In this document: positions 36,082 to 43,750 of the stretch, in pieces
How the letters are laid out: each line of letters starts with the position of its first letter
How positions within the stretch are numbered: position 1 is the stretch's first letter
Assembly: GCF_000421825.1 (NCBI RefSeq)
Contig: NZ_ATXT01000016.1
Span: 248,001-312,000 of the forward strand
From: Humibacter albus DSM 18994
Lineage (GTDB): Bacteria > Actinomycetota > Actinomycetes > Actinomycetales > Microbacteriaceae
Direction: 5' to 3'
DNA length: 64,000 nt
Notes under the pieces: generated by a model
Told to the model about the DNA's origin: nothing
What the model saw: only the letters and a program-made list of their open reading frames with translations
The model's database searches: none
Translations under genes and position numbers: made by a program

Positions 36082-36262
36082 TGCTTCCCCCTGCCCGTCG
36101 ATATGCGCCAGGCGGGACCCGAATCCCTACGCCTGGCAATCCGTGTCAATCCAAGCGGATCGGAAAGCGCTTGCGCGAAATCTCACCCGAAATATCACCC
36201 CGCATGTCCCCCGGATACGGGTCGATCGATCTGTGCACGCGCCGACCGACCATGATGGATGC

Positions 36263-36634
36263 ATGACCGAGCCGATCCGGCGAGCGCGCGTCGATCAGGT
36301 GCTGCCCCGCAACCAGTTCCTGGTCGTCGGCCCCGTCACCGTCTCCGCGCTCCGCGAGGGCCGCTGGGTCGACGGAGAGCTCGGTCTGACCGAGGAGTGG
36401 CTGGTGTTCGCCTCCGGCGATCCGCACGATGTGCCGGACCTCGCGCTGCTCGACACCGGCATCGAGATGGATGCCTCGACCGACGCCGGCGTGACCATCG
36501 TCACGATCGCGATCTCCCGCACCGTGCGCCGCTACCGTGGCGCCAGCACCGACCTCGAGCCCCTGCTGACGGCGATCACGCGACTGCGGGAGGCGCCGCC
36601 GAGCGGCGAGCGGGTGTGGCGCGAGGGCGGCTGA
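36263..36634 (+). CDS. Hypothetical protein
   Basis: A 123-residue protein I cannot place in a family. It begins MTEPIRRARVDQVLPRNQFLVVG and has alternating hydrophobic stretches (GVTIVTIAISRTVRRY) that suggest a small beta-alpha fold. It has no Cys, no signal peptide and no membrane helix. Codon use is like its neighbours and it has a fair start at 36263. It is divergent from the surface protein gene and converges on a hydrolase gene 43 bases downstream. The function is unknown. Confidence 0.6.
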   Translation: MTEPIRRARVDQVLPRNQFLVVGPVTVSALREGRWVDGELGLTEEWLVFASGDPHDVPDLALLDTGIEMDASTDAGVTIVTIAISRTVRRYRGASTDLEPLLTAITRLREAPPSGERVWREGG

Positions 36635-36676
36635 CAGGCCGCGGCGCGCGCCACGTCGCGATGCCGTCTCGCCGTG

Positions 36677-37972
36677 TCACCGCGCCGGCGACACGGTCGC
36701 CGCGTGCGGGTCGCGTTTCGGCGGAACGGTGACCCCGGCGACGCTCATGATCGACTGTGTGCCGGCATCCAAGTAACCGAACGTGGAGAGGTGCTGGCGG
36801 TACGCAGCCTTGAACTCCTGACGGTTCGTCAGATGCGACCAGGCGCTCGACTCCGGGTTGTCGTTCCAGGCCGAGTGCAGAATGGGCGCGTGGCCGGTCA
36901 CGGGCGACAGATGCTTGTTCGGATTGCCGTCGACGGCGAGCCTGATCGCCCCGAACGACGGCGACCGGGGATCGCTTCGTGAGATGCGACCCCACTGCGC
37001 CTCCGTGTCGCCCTTCGCCTCGCCCGCGAACACGTGGGCGGCGTGCAGTTGTCGCGCCGACGAGATGCGCTCCTCGATTCCGGCCGAGCCGAGCATGACG
37101 AAGGAATAGACGTTCAGGGCGCGCGCGAAGAGGGCATCCGCCGAGGTCGTCGTGCCGTAGGAGTGCGCGACGATGTTGAGCGTCACAGTGTCGCGCGCCT
37201 TCTTTCCGCGGGCCGCCCAGAAGCCGTTCACGGATTCGATGAGCTGAGCCGCTCCGGCACGCGCGTAGGCGCCGAGCGCCGCGTCGATGCCGGGCGGCGG
37301 AGTGACATAGCCGATCCAGGCGATCACGGCGCGCTTCCGTGTCGCTCCGGCCTCGCCCTGAGCGTCGTAGATGTTCTGGGCCCCTTGGGCCCAGAGCTGC
37401 ATGTCGTCGGTGTAGGTGCCCATTCCGGGAACGGCGTACGTCACGAGGCGCGCCTGGTCGACATCGCCGATCGAGATGGCCGCGAGCGGCTTGGCGCCGT
37501 TGGTGAGATCGATCAGATACCGCTGCGGGTGATGCTTCCTCAGCGCTCCGCGGATGGCCAGCAGGCACTTCAACGTCTGGCGCGCCACGTCGTCGGAGGG
37601 GTTCTTCGCGACCGCGGCTCTCGCCAGTTTCGTCTTCTTCGCCAGTCGGAGACGGTTCGCGCGGTCACGCGACCGATAGTCGACGCCCTCGAGCTGGCCG
37701 ACCATCGACGGCTGCGACTTCGTCATCTTCGTGCGTGCTTTTCGCGACAGGTCGTCCCAGATTCCGGCGATGGACTTCGGATGCAGCCTGAGGAAGCCGA
37801 CCGTCGCGCCAGGGTGCGTGGAGACGTAGTCGAGCAGTTCCGACGACGAGAGCGAGTCGAGGAACGAATACCGTGACGAGGCGACGGGGTTCTGCTCGAT
37901 CGGCGCGATCGTGATCCCGACCAGGCCGATCAGCACGACGACGACGAGCGAGAGCGTGCGACGCCAGTTCAT
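36677..37972 (-). CDS. DUF1023-type alpha/beta hydrolase, membrane-anchored or secreted
   Basis: A 431-residue protein with an N-terminal membrane helix (RRTLSLVVVVLIGLVGITIAP), about 150 helical residues, and a C-terminal DUF1023 hydrolase domain. The nucleophile elbow is VAHSYGT, preceded by AWIGYVTPPPGIDAALG and the TYAVPGMGTYTDDMQLWAQ block; a late His is in GHAPILHSAWND. It is clearly paralogous to the gene at 59297-60568, with long identical stretches (DDMQLWAQ, GSAGIEE, RDPRSPSFGA). ATG at 37972 follows AGGCGG. The substrate is unknown; an envelope role is likely given the export signal. Confidence 0.85.
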   Translation of the reverse strand: MNWRRTLSLVVVVLIGLVGITIAPIEQNPVASSRYSFLDSLSSSELLDYVSTHPGATVGFLRLHPKSIAGIWDDLSRKARTKMTKSQPSMVGQLEGVDYRSRDRANRLRLAKKTKLARAAVAKNPSDDVARQTLKCLLAIRGALRKHHPQRYLIDLTNGAKPLAAISIGDVDQARLVTYAVPGMGTYTDDMQLWAQGAQNIYDAQGEAGATRKRAVIAWIGYVTPPPGIDAALGAYARAGAAQLIESVNGFWAARGKKARDTVTLNIVAHSYGTTTSADALFARALNVYSFVMLGSAGIEERISSARQLHAAHVFAGEAKGDTEAQWGRISRSDPRSPSFGAIRLAVDGNPNKHLSPVTGHAPILHSAWNDNPESSAWSHLTNRQEFKAAYRQHLSTFGYLDAGTQSIMSVAGVTVPPKRDPHAATVSPAR

Positions 37973-38237
37973 CCGCCTGTTTCCCCCCGGGCCCGACATG
38001 CTTCGTTGCGCTACGACCGGCACCTGCTGAGGGCTCCCCCGAGCCCCGCGTTGACCACGCTACCAATGCGAAGCGGCGACCCGGGGGCGATCGTCTGGCG
38101 AGGAGGCGGAGTGCGCGTGCGTCGGCCGACTCCGCGGCGTAGGCTCGCAAGCCCGTGCCGTCCCCGCGCCGCGGGCAGCGAACCGCTCGGTTCGAGACGT
38201 GATCCGACACCGGATCGTCGCTGTAGAAGGAGGCTTC

Positions 38238-38606
38238 ATGCCCGAGTCCGAAACGCCAACGCCGATCAGCTATCAGGCGCTCACGAAGGGCGCCGCGGTG
38301 TTCACGACCGACGGCGAGCGGCTCGGATCTCTCGAACACGTGCTCCAGGATCCGGCACTCGACCTCTTCGACGGGCTCGCGGTGCGCACGCACCACGGCT
38401 TGCGGTTCGTGGATGCGCAGCAGGTGGCATCCATCACCACCGCCGGCGTGACGACCTCGATCGAGGAGTCCGAAGTCGCCGGGCTGCCGGCGCCCGAGGG
38501 CGATGCGGTTCTGGATGCCGACCCCGACCAGTACCAGGGTGAGGGACTCACCGCCTGGTGGGGCCGCACGTTCCGCCGCTCGCACTGGCTGCGGGAGAAG
38601 GACTGA
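38238..38606 (+). CDS. PRC-barrel-like small protein
   Basis: A 122-residue protein whose central part (KGAAVFTTDGERLGSLEHVLQDPALDLFDGLAVRTHHGLRFVDAQQVASITTAGVTTSI) follows the beta-barrel pattern of PRC-barrel proteins. It has an acidic tail and a WWGRTFRRSHWLREKD C-terminus. Such proteins are found in photosynthetic reaction centres, RimM and stress proteins; no function can be assigned here. AAGGAGG lies four bases before the ATG. It starts the row of small plus-strand genes leading to YchJ. Confidence 0.7.
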   Translation: MPESETPTPISYQALTKGAAVFTTDGERLGSLEHVLQDPALDLFDGLAVRTHHGLRFVDAQQVASITTAGVTTSIEESEVAGLPAPEGDAVLDADPDQYQGEGLTAWWGRTFRRSHWLREKD

Positions 38607-38647
38607 CGCGGGTGGCGGAATCGAGACGGTGACCGCAGGCTGAACTC

Positions 38648-38998
38648 ATGACCGACACAACGGGCATCAACACCGCCGCATCGCCCAGCGGCACCGGATG
38701 CGCCGAGTGCGACGAAGCCGACGGCTGGTGGTTGCACCTGCGACGCTGCGCCGAGTGCGGCCACATCGGATGCTGCGACTCCTCGCCCGGACAGCACGCG
38801 ACAGCCCACTTCCGCGAGACCGGACATCGCTTCATGCAGAGCTTCGAGCCGGGCGAGGACTGGTATTGGGACTACGAGACGCAAGCCGTCGTCGACGGCC
38901 CCGAACTCGCGCCGCCGTCGAGTCGGCCCGAAGGGCAGACCGCTCCGGGACCGCAGGGGCGAGTGCCGGCCGACTGGAAGGATCTGCTGCACCGGTGA
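38648..38998 (+). CDS. UBP-type zinc-finger protein
   Basis: A 116-residue protein with one UBP-type zinc finger. The ligands lie in CAECDEADGWWLHLRRCAECGHIGCCDSSPGQHATAHFRETGHRF, with the paired Cys, the C-x2-C in CAECGHIGC and the late His residues. In eukaryotes this fold binds ubiquitin tails; bacterial versions are common in Actinobacteria and their ligand is unknown. It overlaps a 42-codon ORF through GTGA, which in turn overlaps YchJ. Confidence 0.88.
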   Translation: MTDTTGINTAASPSGTGCAECDEADGWWLHLRRCAECGHIGCCDSSPGQHATAHFRETGHRFMQSFEPGEDWYWDYETQAVVDGPELAPPSSRPEGQTAPGPQGRVPADWKDLLHR

Positions 38999-39123
38999 GC
39001 GACGCGAGCGTCCGGGCTTCCGCCTCCGAACCCGCCTCCGAACCGGCGCACATCGAGGCGGAGTCGACAGCAGCGGCAGTAGTGGCAGCAGCCGCAGCAG
39101 CAAGGCCACAGGCCGCACGATGA
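38995..39123 (+). CDS. Possible 42-residue linker peptide between UBP and YchJ genes
   Basis: An ORF starting GTG at 38995 inside the stop codon of the UBP gene (GTGA) and ending in the start codon of ychJ (ATGA at 39120). The peptide begins MSDASVRASASEPASEPAH and ends in an Ala-rich stretch, so it is low-complexity and has no recognised family. No ribosome site precedes ychJ, so this ORF may serve mainly to carry ribosomes to it. Double overlap is the main evidence. Confidence 0.35.
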   Translation: MSDASVRASASEPASEPAHIEAESTAAAVVAAAAAARPQAAR

Positions 39124-39530
39124 CCCGGTCCGCGGATGCCTGCCCGTGCGGCAGCGGCGATCATTACGCCGCGTGCTGCGCGCCTCTGCACCACGGTGAG
39201 GTGGCCGCACCGACGGCGGAACGCCTGATGCGATCGCGTTACTCGGCGTTCGCGGTAGGTGACGCGGAATATCTGCTCAGCACGTGGCATCCGTCGACCA
39301 GACCCGCCGAGCTCGAGCTCGATCCGCACATGGAGTGGCGCCGGCTCGTCATCGTCGACGCGGTCGACGGCGGTGAGCGCGACGAGGACGGCGTCGTGGA
39401 GTTCCGTGCCTATTGGCGGGTGCTTCCGACACCACAGCGGCCGCGTGACGGCGGGGTGCTGCACGAACGCAGCAGGTTCCGCCGCGAGCGCGGCCGGTGG
39501 TTCTATCTGGACGGCGACGTCGACGCCTAG
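39120..39530 (+). CDS. YchJ-family protein with SEC-C motif
   Basis: A 136-residue member of the UPF0225/YchJ family. The N-terminal SEC-C zinc motif is CPCGSGDHYAACC (residues 8-20), followed by the conserved PTAERLMRSRYSAFAVGDAEYLLSTWHPSTRP and a C-terminal cystatin-like half (RDGGVLHERSRFRRERGRWFYLDGD). The SEC-C motif resembles the zinc tail of SecA and binds zinc; the family's function is not established. Translation probably depends on coupling with the upstream ORF because no ribosome site is visible. Confidence 0.9.
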   Translation: MTRSADACPCGSGDHYAACCAPLHHGEVAAPTAERLMRSRYSAFAVGDAEYLLSTWHPSTRPAELELDPHMEWRRLVIVDAVDGGERDEDGVVEFRAYWRVLPTPQRPRDGGVLHERSRFRRERGRWFYLDGDVDA

Positions 39531-39624
39531 CGGCGGGATTCGGCCGACCGGTCGGCCCGGCCGGCCCGGCGGCCCGAATTATGGACGGGACCGGGCGCGA
39601 GAGCGTCCACGACCGGCTCCGGGC

Positions 39625-40332
39625 CTACTCGGCCAGGATGAGGTAGAGCGCCTTGCGCAGTTCGTCGATCTTCTCGGCGGCCTGCGCGCGCTGCTCGTCG
39701 GTGGCGGCGAAGCGGAACTGCTGCACCACCCCCATGAGCTTGCCGATGGACTGGTGCAGCGCCGCGCCCGAGGCGTTCAGCCCCGGTGCCGCCTGCCACG
39801 CCGCGTCGAGCTCCGACTGGTGCTCCGCGACATAGGCAGTGCCGGCATCCGTCAGCTCGTAGTCGGTGCGGCGGCCATCGCCCGTGGCCTCGACGAGCTC
39901 CTCGTCGACCAGCTGTTGAAGGGTGGGGTAGACCGATCCGGGGCTCGGCTTCCACAGGCCGTCGGTGCGCTCTGCGATCGCCTTGATCAGGGAGTATCCG
40001 TTCTGCGAACCATCGGCCAGCAGGCTCAGAATGGCGGAACGGATGTCTCCGCGCGACGCTCGCTTGCGCCCGCGTGCCCCGAAGGCGGCCATGAACGCGG
40101 GATCGAACCCGCGCGGATCGAAACTCGGGCCGAACCCGCGGCGACCGTAGCCCTCTCCACGCGACGGGCCGTCGAAGCCGTGGGCCTCGTGCGGCGCACC
40201 GTGGTGGTGTGCGCCGGGTTCGTCGTGGTGGAAACGCTGCGGGCCACGGCCCCAGCACTCGCGGTCATCGCGCGGGTGACCGCCGTGTCCGTGACGACGC
40301 GGAGCGTCGCCCATGAAGTCTTCGTCTCTCAT
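39625..40332 (-). CDS. PadR-family transcriptional regulator
   Basis: A 235-residue regulator. The first 85 residues are a His/Gly/Arg-rich tail (FHHDEPGAHHHGAPHEAH) of possible metal-binding use. The PadR winged helix follows (RGDIRSAILSLLADGSQNGYSLIKAIAERTDGLWKPSPGSVYPTLQQLVDEELV), then a C-terminal dimerisation helix. PadR proteins repress detoxification or efflux genes; none is adjacent. AGGAGA precedes the ATG at 40332. A 30-base palindrome just upstream suggests it represses itself. Confidence 0.92.
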   Translation of the reverse strand: MRDEDFMGDAPRRHGHGGHPRDDRECWGRGPQRFHHDEPGAHHHGAPHEAHGFDGPSRGEGYGRRGFGPSFDPRGFDPAFMAAFGARGRKRASRGDIRSAILSLLADGSQNGYSLIKAIAERTDGLWKPSPGSVYPTLQQLVDEELVEATGDGRRTDYELTDAGTAYVAEHQSELDAAWQAAPGLNASGAALHQSIGKLMGVVQQFRFAATDEQRAQAAEKIDELRKALYLILAE

Positions 40333-40342
40333 GAGATCTCCT

Positions 40343-40372
40343 ATCGTTGATGTTCTAAGACACGTCAACGAT
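40343..40372. promoter_or_regulatory. PadR operator palindrome
   Basis: ATCGTTGA (40343-40350) and TCAACGAT (40365-40372) flank a 14-base centre that itself has TGT and ACA in mirror positions. On the minus strand a -35-like TTGACG and a -10-like GATAGG, 17 bases apart, overlap the palindrome and its flank. Confidence 0.75.
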
Positions 40373-40463
40373 ATATCGCTCATGGGTATTCCGCAAGGCC
40401 GGCTACCGGTCGGCCCGGTCGTCGTTCCGCGCTGCGCCGCCGCCCACTCGCCGCGCCGCCCGC

Positions 40464-40620
40464 CACTCGCTGCGCCCTGGCACTCGCTGCGCCCTGGCAC
40501 TATTTCAGGCCATATCCGGTCACATCGATATATACGACGTCTGATCCGATATGCCCTGAGTTGGTGTCGCCGGAACGGGCTTGGGGGTCGCCGGAACGGA
40601 CTTGGCGGGGTCGCCGGAAC
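40464..40620. repeat. Palindromic repeat with flanking tandem repeats
   Basis: TCAGGCCATATCCGGTCA (40505-40522) and TGATCCGATATGCCCTGA (40542-40559) are inverted repeats matching at 15 of 18 positions around a 19-base loop. This is the uninterrupted relative of the element at 597-2090. On its left, CACTCGCTGCGCCCTGG occurs twice (40464-40480, 40481-40497). On its right, a 21-24 base unit starting GTCGCCGGAACGG recurs at 40566, 40587 and, shortened, 40610. The PadR promoter and a VOC gene flank it. Confidence 0.75.
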
Positions 40621-40632
40621 GCGACGGAACGG

Positions 40633-41145
40633 TCAGGCCCCCTGGGATTTCGCCCACTCGGCGACGCGCGCGGCGCTCTCTTCGGGCGAGAGGTCCTCGA
40701 CGCGCGTCATGATCGACCAGCGCACGCCGAACGGGTCGACGATCGACGAGTATCGGTCGCCCGTGACGAACGTGGCCGGCGCCTCGCGCAGGATGGCGCC
40801 CGCGGATGCCGCCGCCTCCGTCGCCGCGTCGCAGTCCTGCAGGTAGACGGCGAGGGAGTAGTCGCGACCCTCCGAAGCCGGGTCGGGAGCGATCAGGCCG
40901 TACGCCTCCATCGCGTCGCTCAGCGTGAGCATTCCGGACCCGAAGTCCAGAATGGCGTGCGCGATGCCGTCCCCGCCCGGGAACCGTGTCACGTCGAGCA
41001 CACGCGCACCGAACACGTCACGATAGAAGTCCAGCGCCGCCGTCGCGTCGCGCACCACGATGTGCGGCGTGATCGACGTGGAGCCGTGCGGTATCCCGTT
41101 CGCGGTGTACGCACCGTCGGCTGCCGTCGCCTTGTTCGTCGTCAT
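40633..41145 (-). CDS. Glyoxalase/VOC family protein
   Basis: A 170-residue VOC protein of the PhnB-like group. It has GSTSITPHIVVRDATAALDFYRDVFGARVLDV at the start, MLTLSDAMEAYG in the middle and SSIVDPFGVRWSIMTRVEDLSPEE at the end, as in relatives of 3-demethylubiquinone methyltransferase-like VOC proteins. The ATG at 41145 has GAGGAACGAG upstream. It is divergent from an AraC-type gene that may control it. Its reaction cannot be told. Confidence 0.87.
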   Translation of the reverse strand: MTTNKATAADGAYTANGIPHGSTSITPHIVVRDATAALDFYRDVFGARVLDVTRFPGGDGIAHAILDFGSGMLTLSDAMEAYGLIAPDPASEGRDYSLAVYLQDCDAATEAAASAGAILREAPATFVTGDRYSSIVDPFGVRWSIMTRVEDLSPEESAARVAEWAKSQGA

Positions 41146-41279
41146 CGTCTCGTTCCTCGTCTCCGTCACGGTGTCGACGCTACGCACGACAGTCGGCGGT
41201 CTCTTGTACTTTTGCGACATCCCCGCACCACTCCCGAAAGCCGGCACCGACACGACGGCGACGGCGACGGCGAAGCACG

Positions 41280-42191
41280 ATGAGGAGCCGAGAGCATGAC
41301 GGATCCTCTCTGCACTCGCGAGGACACCTCAATCCGGGCGATCCTCGCGTCGCGTTCGACCGCTTCACCCTGGGCGACGAGCTGAGCGACATCGTCCGCC
41401 ACGTCTGGGTCGTGCGGTGGGAGCTTCCGGACGGAGAGGAACTGACCCAGCGCGTGCTGACCTACCCGGCGTTCAACGCGGTGTTCGAGCCGGTCGCGCA
41501 GACGTCGGGCGTCGACGGCGCTCACGACGGGACGACCGCGCGCAGGGGCGCCCGGGCGCGGATGTATCCGCCGTCCGGGTGCGTGGACATCCAGCGCCTG
41601 CGCGGCTACGGCTGGGCTGTCGGAGTCCTGTTCCGTCCGTGCGCGGCGCGGGTCCTGCTGGCCGACGTGCCGGGGCCACGCGGTGCGCGCGCCGACACGG
41701 TCCTTCCCGCTGCGGGCACGCCGCTCCGTGACGCGCCCGGCGATGACGTCGCCGCGCTGCACGACGCCGGACTGTCCCCGGAGGGCGTGCTCCGCGCCTG
41801 GCTGGCACCGTTCGCAGAACACGTGGACGAACGCGACCGTCTCGTCAACGAGGCGTGCCGGATCGCGGGGGAGGACGCATCCGTCGACCGTGCCGGCGAG
41901 CTCGCTGCCCGTCTGGCCGTCGCGCCGCGCACCCTGGAACGGCTGACGAAGCACTACCTCGGCCTCAGCCCCAAGTGGTTGATCGAGTGCCGGAGACTAC
42001 AGCAGGCCGCCACCACCTTGTTCGCCGCACCCGGCACAGACCTGAGCGAGCTCGCCGCCCGGCTCGACTACACCGATTACGCACACTTCTCGCGCCGCTA
42101 CCGTGCCGTGCTCGGCGAATCACCCGACGCGACGCGACGTGCCGGCGCCGATGCGGCACGCCGGCGCGTGCTTCGGCCACGGGAACGCTGA
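41280..42191 (+). CDS. AraC-family transcriptional regulator
   Basis: A 303-residue regulator. The N-terminal half is a ligand or dimerisation domain of the type seen in AraC proteins with a DUF6597-like start (VRHVWVVRWELPDGEELTQRVLTYPAFNAVFEP). The C-terminal AraC domain has RTLERLTKHYLGLSPKWLIECRRLQQAATTL and DLSELAARLDYTDYAHFSRRYRAVLGESP. It is divergent from the VOC gene, which is a plausible target. The ATG at 41280 is chosen; another ATG at 41296 is in a different frame. Confidence 0.9.
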   Translation: MRSREHDGSSLHSRGHLNPGDPRVAFDRFTLGDELSDIVRHVWVVRWELPDGEELTQRVLTYPAFNAVFEPVAQTSGVDGAHDGTTARRGARARMYPPSGCVDIQRLRGYGWAVGVLFRPCAARVLLADVPGPRGARADTVLPAAGTPLRDAPGDDVAALHDAGLSPEGVLRAWLAPFAEHVDERDRLVNEACRIAGEDASVDRAGELAARLAVAPRTLERLTKHYLGLSPKWLIECRRLQQAATTLFAAPGTDLSELAARLDYTDYAHFSRRYRAVLGESPDATRRAGADAARRRVLRPRER

Positions 42192-42284
42192 TGCCGGTCG
42201 CGGTCTACTGCCGGGTATCGGCTTCGCTTCGAAACCCGTCCTGCCGGCCCCACTCGTCGGGGCCTGCCGCACCCACGGAGAACG

Positions 42285-43679
42285 CTAACCGAGCAGCGTC
42301 GCGCCCTTCGCGTCGAGGAAGTCGATGTGCACATGGTTACAGGTGTCGGCGATCTCCTTGAAGTGCGTCAGGGAGAGACTCGAGCGGCAGCCCTCCTGGC
42401 CGACGTTCGCGTCGGACGGCACGACGGCATCCAGAGCCTCGATGAGCTTGATCGAGTTCGCATCGCCGCCGGTGAGCGCCTGGCCGTTGAGCCGGAAGAA
42501 GTCGACGGCATGACCTCCGCCGTCGGTGTAGTGCGCGGACGCCGTCCCGGCGCCCTCGATCTGGCCCGTGCAGTGTCGGTTGATGTCGCTGATGCCCACG
42601 GTATTGAAGACGGTGAGTGCATAGGCGATGGCCTGCAGCACGCGGTAGTCGACGCCGCAGCCCGGCACGGCCTCGCCCTGGGCCAGGTAACGGATCTCGA
42701 AGATGTGGTCGGGCGTGCTGCCGACGAGCCGCCCGGCGCTCACCGCGGCCATCAGCTGCTTCGCCAGCGCCTGCACCTCCGGCGCCACCACCGTGCCGAG
42801 CGTGGAGTCGAGCGCGGCCGACGTGGTGTGCGCCGCGTAGTCGTCTTTGTCGATCGTTCCCGCCTGCACGGCGCCCACCGCGAGAGTCTGGGCCCGTCCG
42901 TCGGCCGTGGTCACCCACGGCTGCGTGTCGAGCTGGGCATAGGCGGGCACCGCCATCGTCACCATGAGTGCGAACGCGGCCACCATCACGCCGGCCTTCG
43001 CGATCAGCCGCGACAGGCCTGACTTGGGCCGGATCTCGCGCGCCGACGTGCGCGGCAGGGATGCCTGCTTCCGCGCCTTCTCGGTGGCGACCCTCGCCGC
43101 CGCCCGCACGGCCTTCGTGCGCCGCTTCGATCGCGACGCGGCCGTTTCCGCTGCCCGCTCGTGATCCTCAAGCGTGGCGTCCGGGCCGGGCAGCAGGATC
43201 GGCACCGGCGCCGAGTCGGTGATCCGCGCGAGGTCGTCGGGACGCAGCCGCATGCGACCGGTCTGCGTGGAGACCTCCACGGGATCGGCCTGGCGCAGCC
43301 GGTCCGGGTCGGCGACACGGCGCGCATCGGTGAGCCGGGCGTCCGCTGCACGCACGTCAGCGACGCGATCGTGCGCCTCGGAGCCACGGAGCAGTCCGGC
43401 GAACGGGTCGAGGTCGTCACGCTCGGGCACGGCGATGGATGTCTGCGGTGCCGCCGCAGTCACGTGATCCGACAGCTGCTCGACCGACGGCTGCTCGGAT
43501 GCCACAGCGCCGGCCTGTGCCTGCTCGAAGGCTCGCCTCTCCCGGCGGCTCTGGAACACCGGTGCGCCCGGTGAATCGGGCGCGTTTGGCCCCTCGGCGG
43601 CGCGAGCGGGAGCAAAGGGTTCAGACACAGGGGGCGGAGTCTTCGAAAGGTAGGGGCGTGCGGGGAGGCCTCCGGGCAC
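42285..43679 (-). CDS. Membrane-anchored protein with an M15-peptidase-like domain
   Basis: A 464-residue protein. About 220 cytoplasmic residues, rich in Ala, Asp, Arg and Pro, precede one membrane helix (GVMVAAFALMVTMAVPAYA, near 232-250). The external domain has SAHYTDGGGHAVDFF (381-395) and CNHVHIDF (447-454), which match the zinc-binding pattern of VanY-type D-Ala-D-Ala carboxypeptidases (SxHxxGxAxD and HxH), with three extra residues in the first loop. It may be a peptidoglycan peptidase or an inactive relative. Paired cysteines suggest a disulfide. The GTG start has AGGGAC upstream. Confidence 0.7.
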   Translation of the reverse strand: MPGGLPARPYLSKTPPPVSEPFAPARAAEGPNAPDSPGAPVFQSRRERRAFEQAQAGAVASEQPSVEQLSDHVTAAAPQTSIAVPERDDLDPFAGLLRGSEAHDRVADVRAADARLTDARRVADPDRLRQADPVEVSTQTGRMRLRPDDLARITDSAPVPILLPGPDATLEDHERAAETAASRSKRRTKAVRAAARVATEKARKQASLPRTSAREIRPKSGLSRLIAKAGVMVAAFALMVTMAVPAYAQLDTQPWVTTADGRAQTLAVGAVQAGTIDKDDYAAHTTSAALDSTLGTVVAPEVQALAKQLMAAVSAGRLVGSTPDHIFEIRYLAQGEAVPGCGVDYRVLQAIAYALTVFNTVGISDINRHCTGQIEGAGTASAHYTDGGGHAVDFFRLNGQALTGGDANSIKLIEALDAVVPSDANVGQEGCRSSLSLTHFKEIADTCNHVHIDFLDAKGATLLG

Positions 43680-43750
43680 GGTGTCCCTATGTTATCCAGG
43701 CGTTATCTGGATGTCACCCGTACGGGCAGATCCTGTGGACTGCCGCCCGG

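Noticed and set aside
32818-36255. An 1145-codon plus-strand open frame opposite the DUF11 surface protein
   Set aside because: The composition is dominated by Arg, His and Gly, without any domain, and the minus-strand protein has a signal peptide, repeats and a sorting signal.
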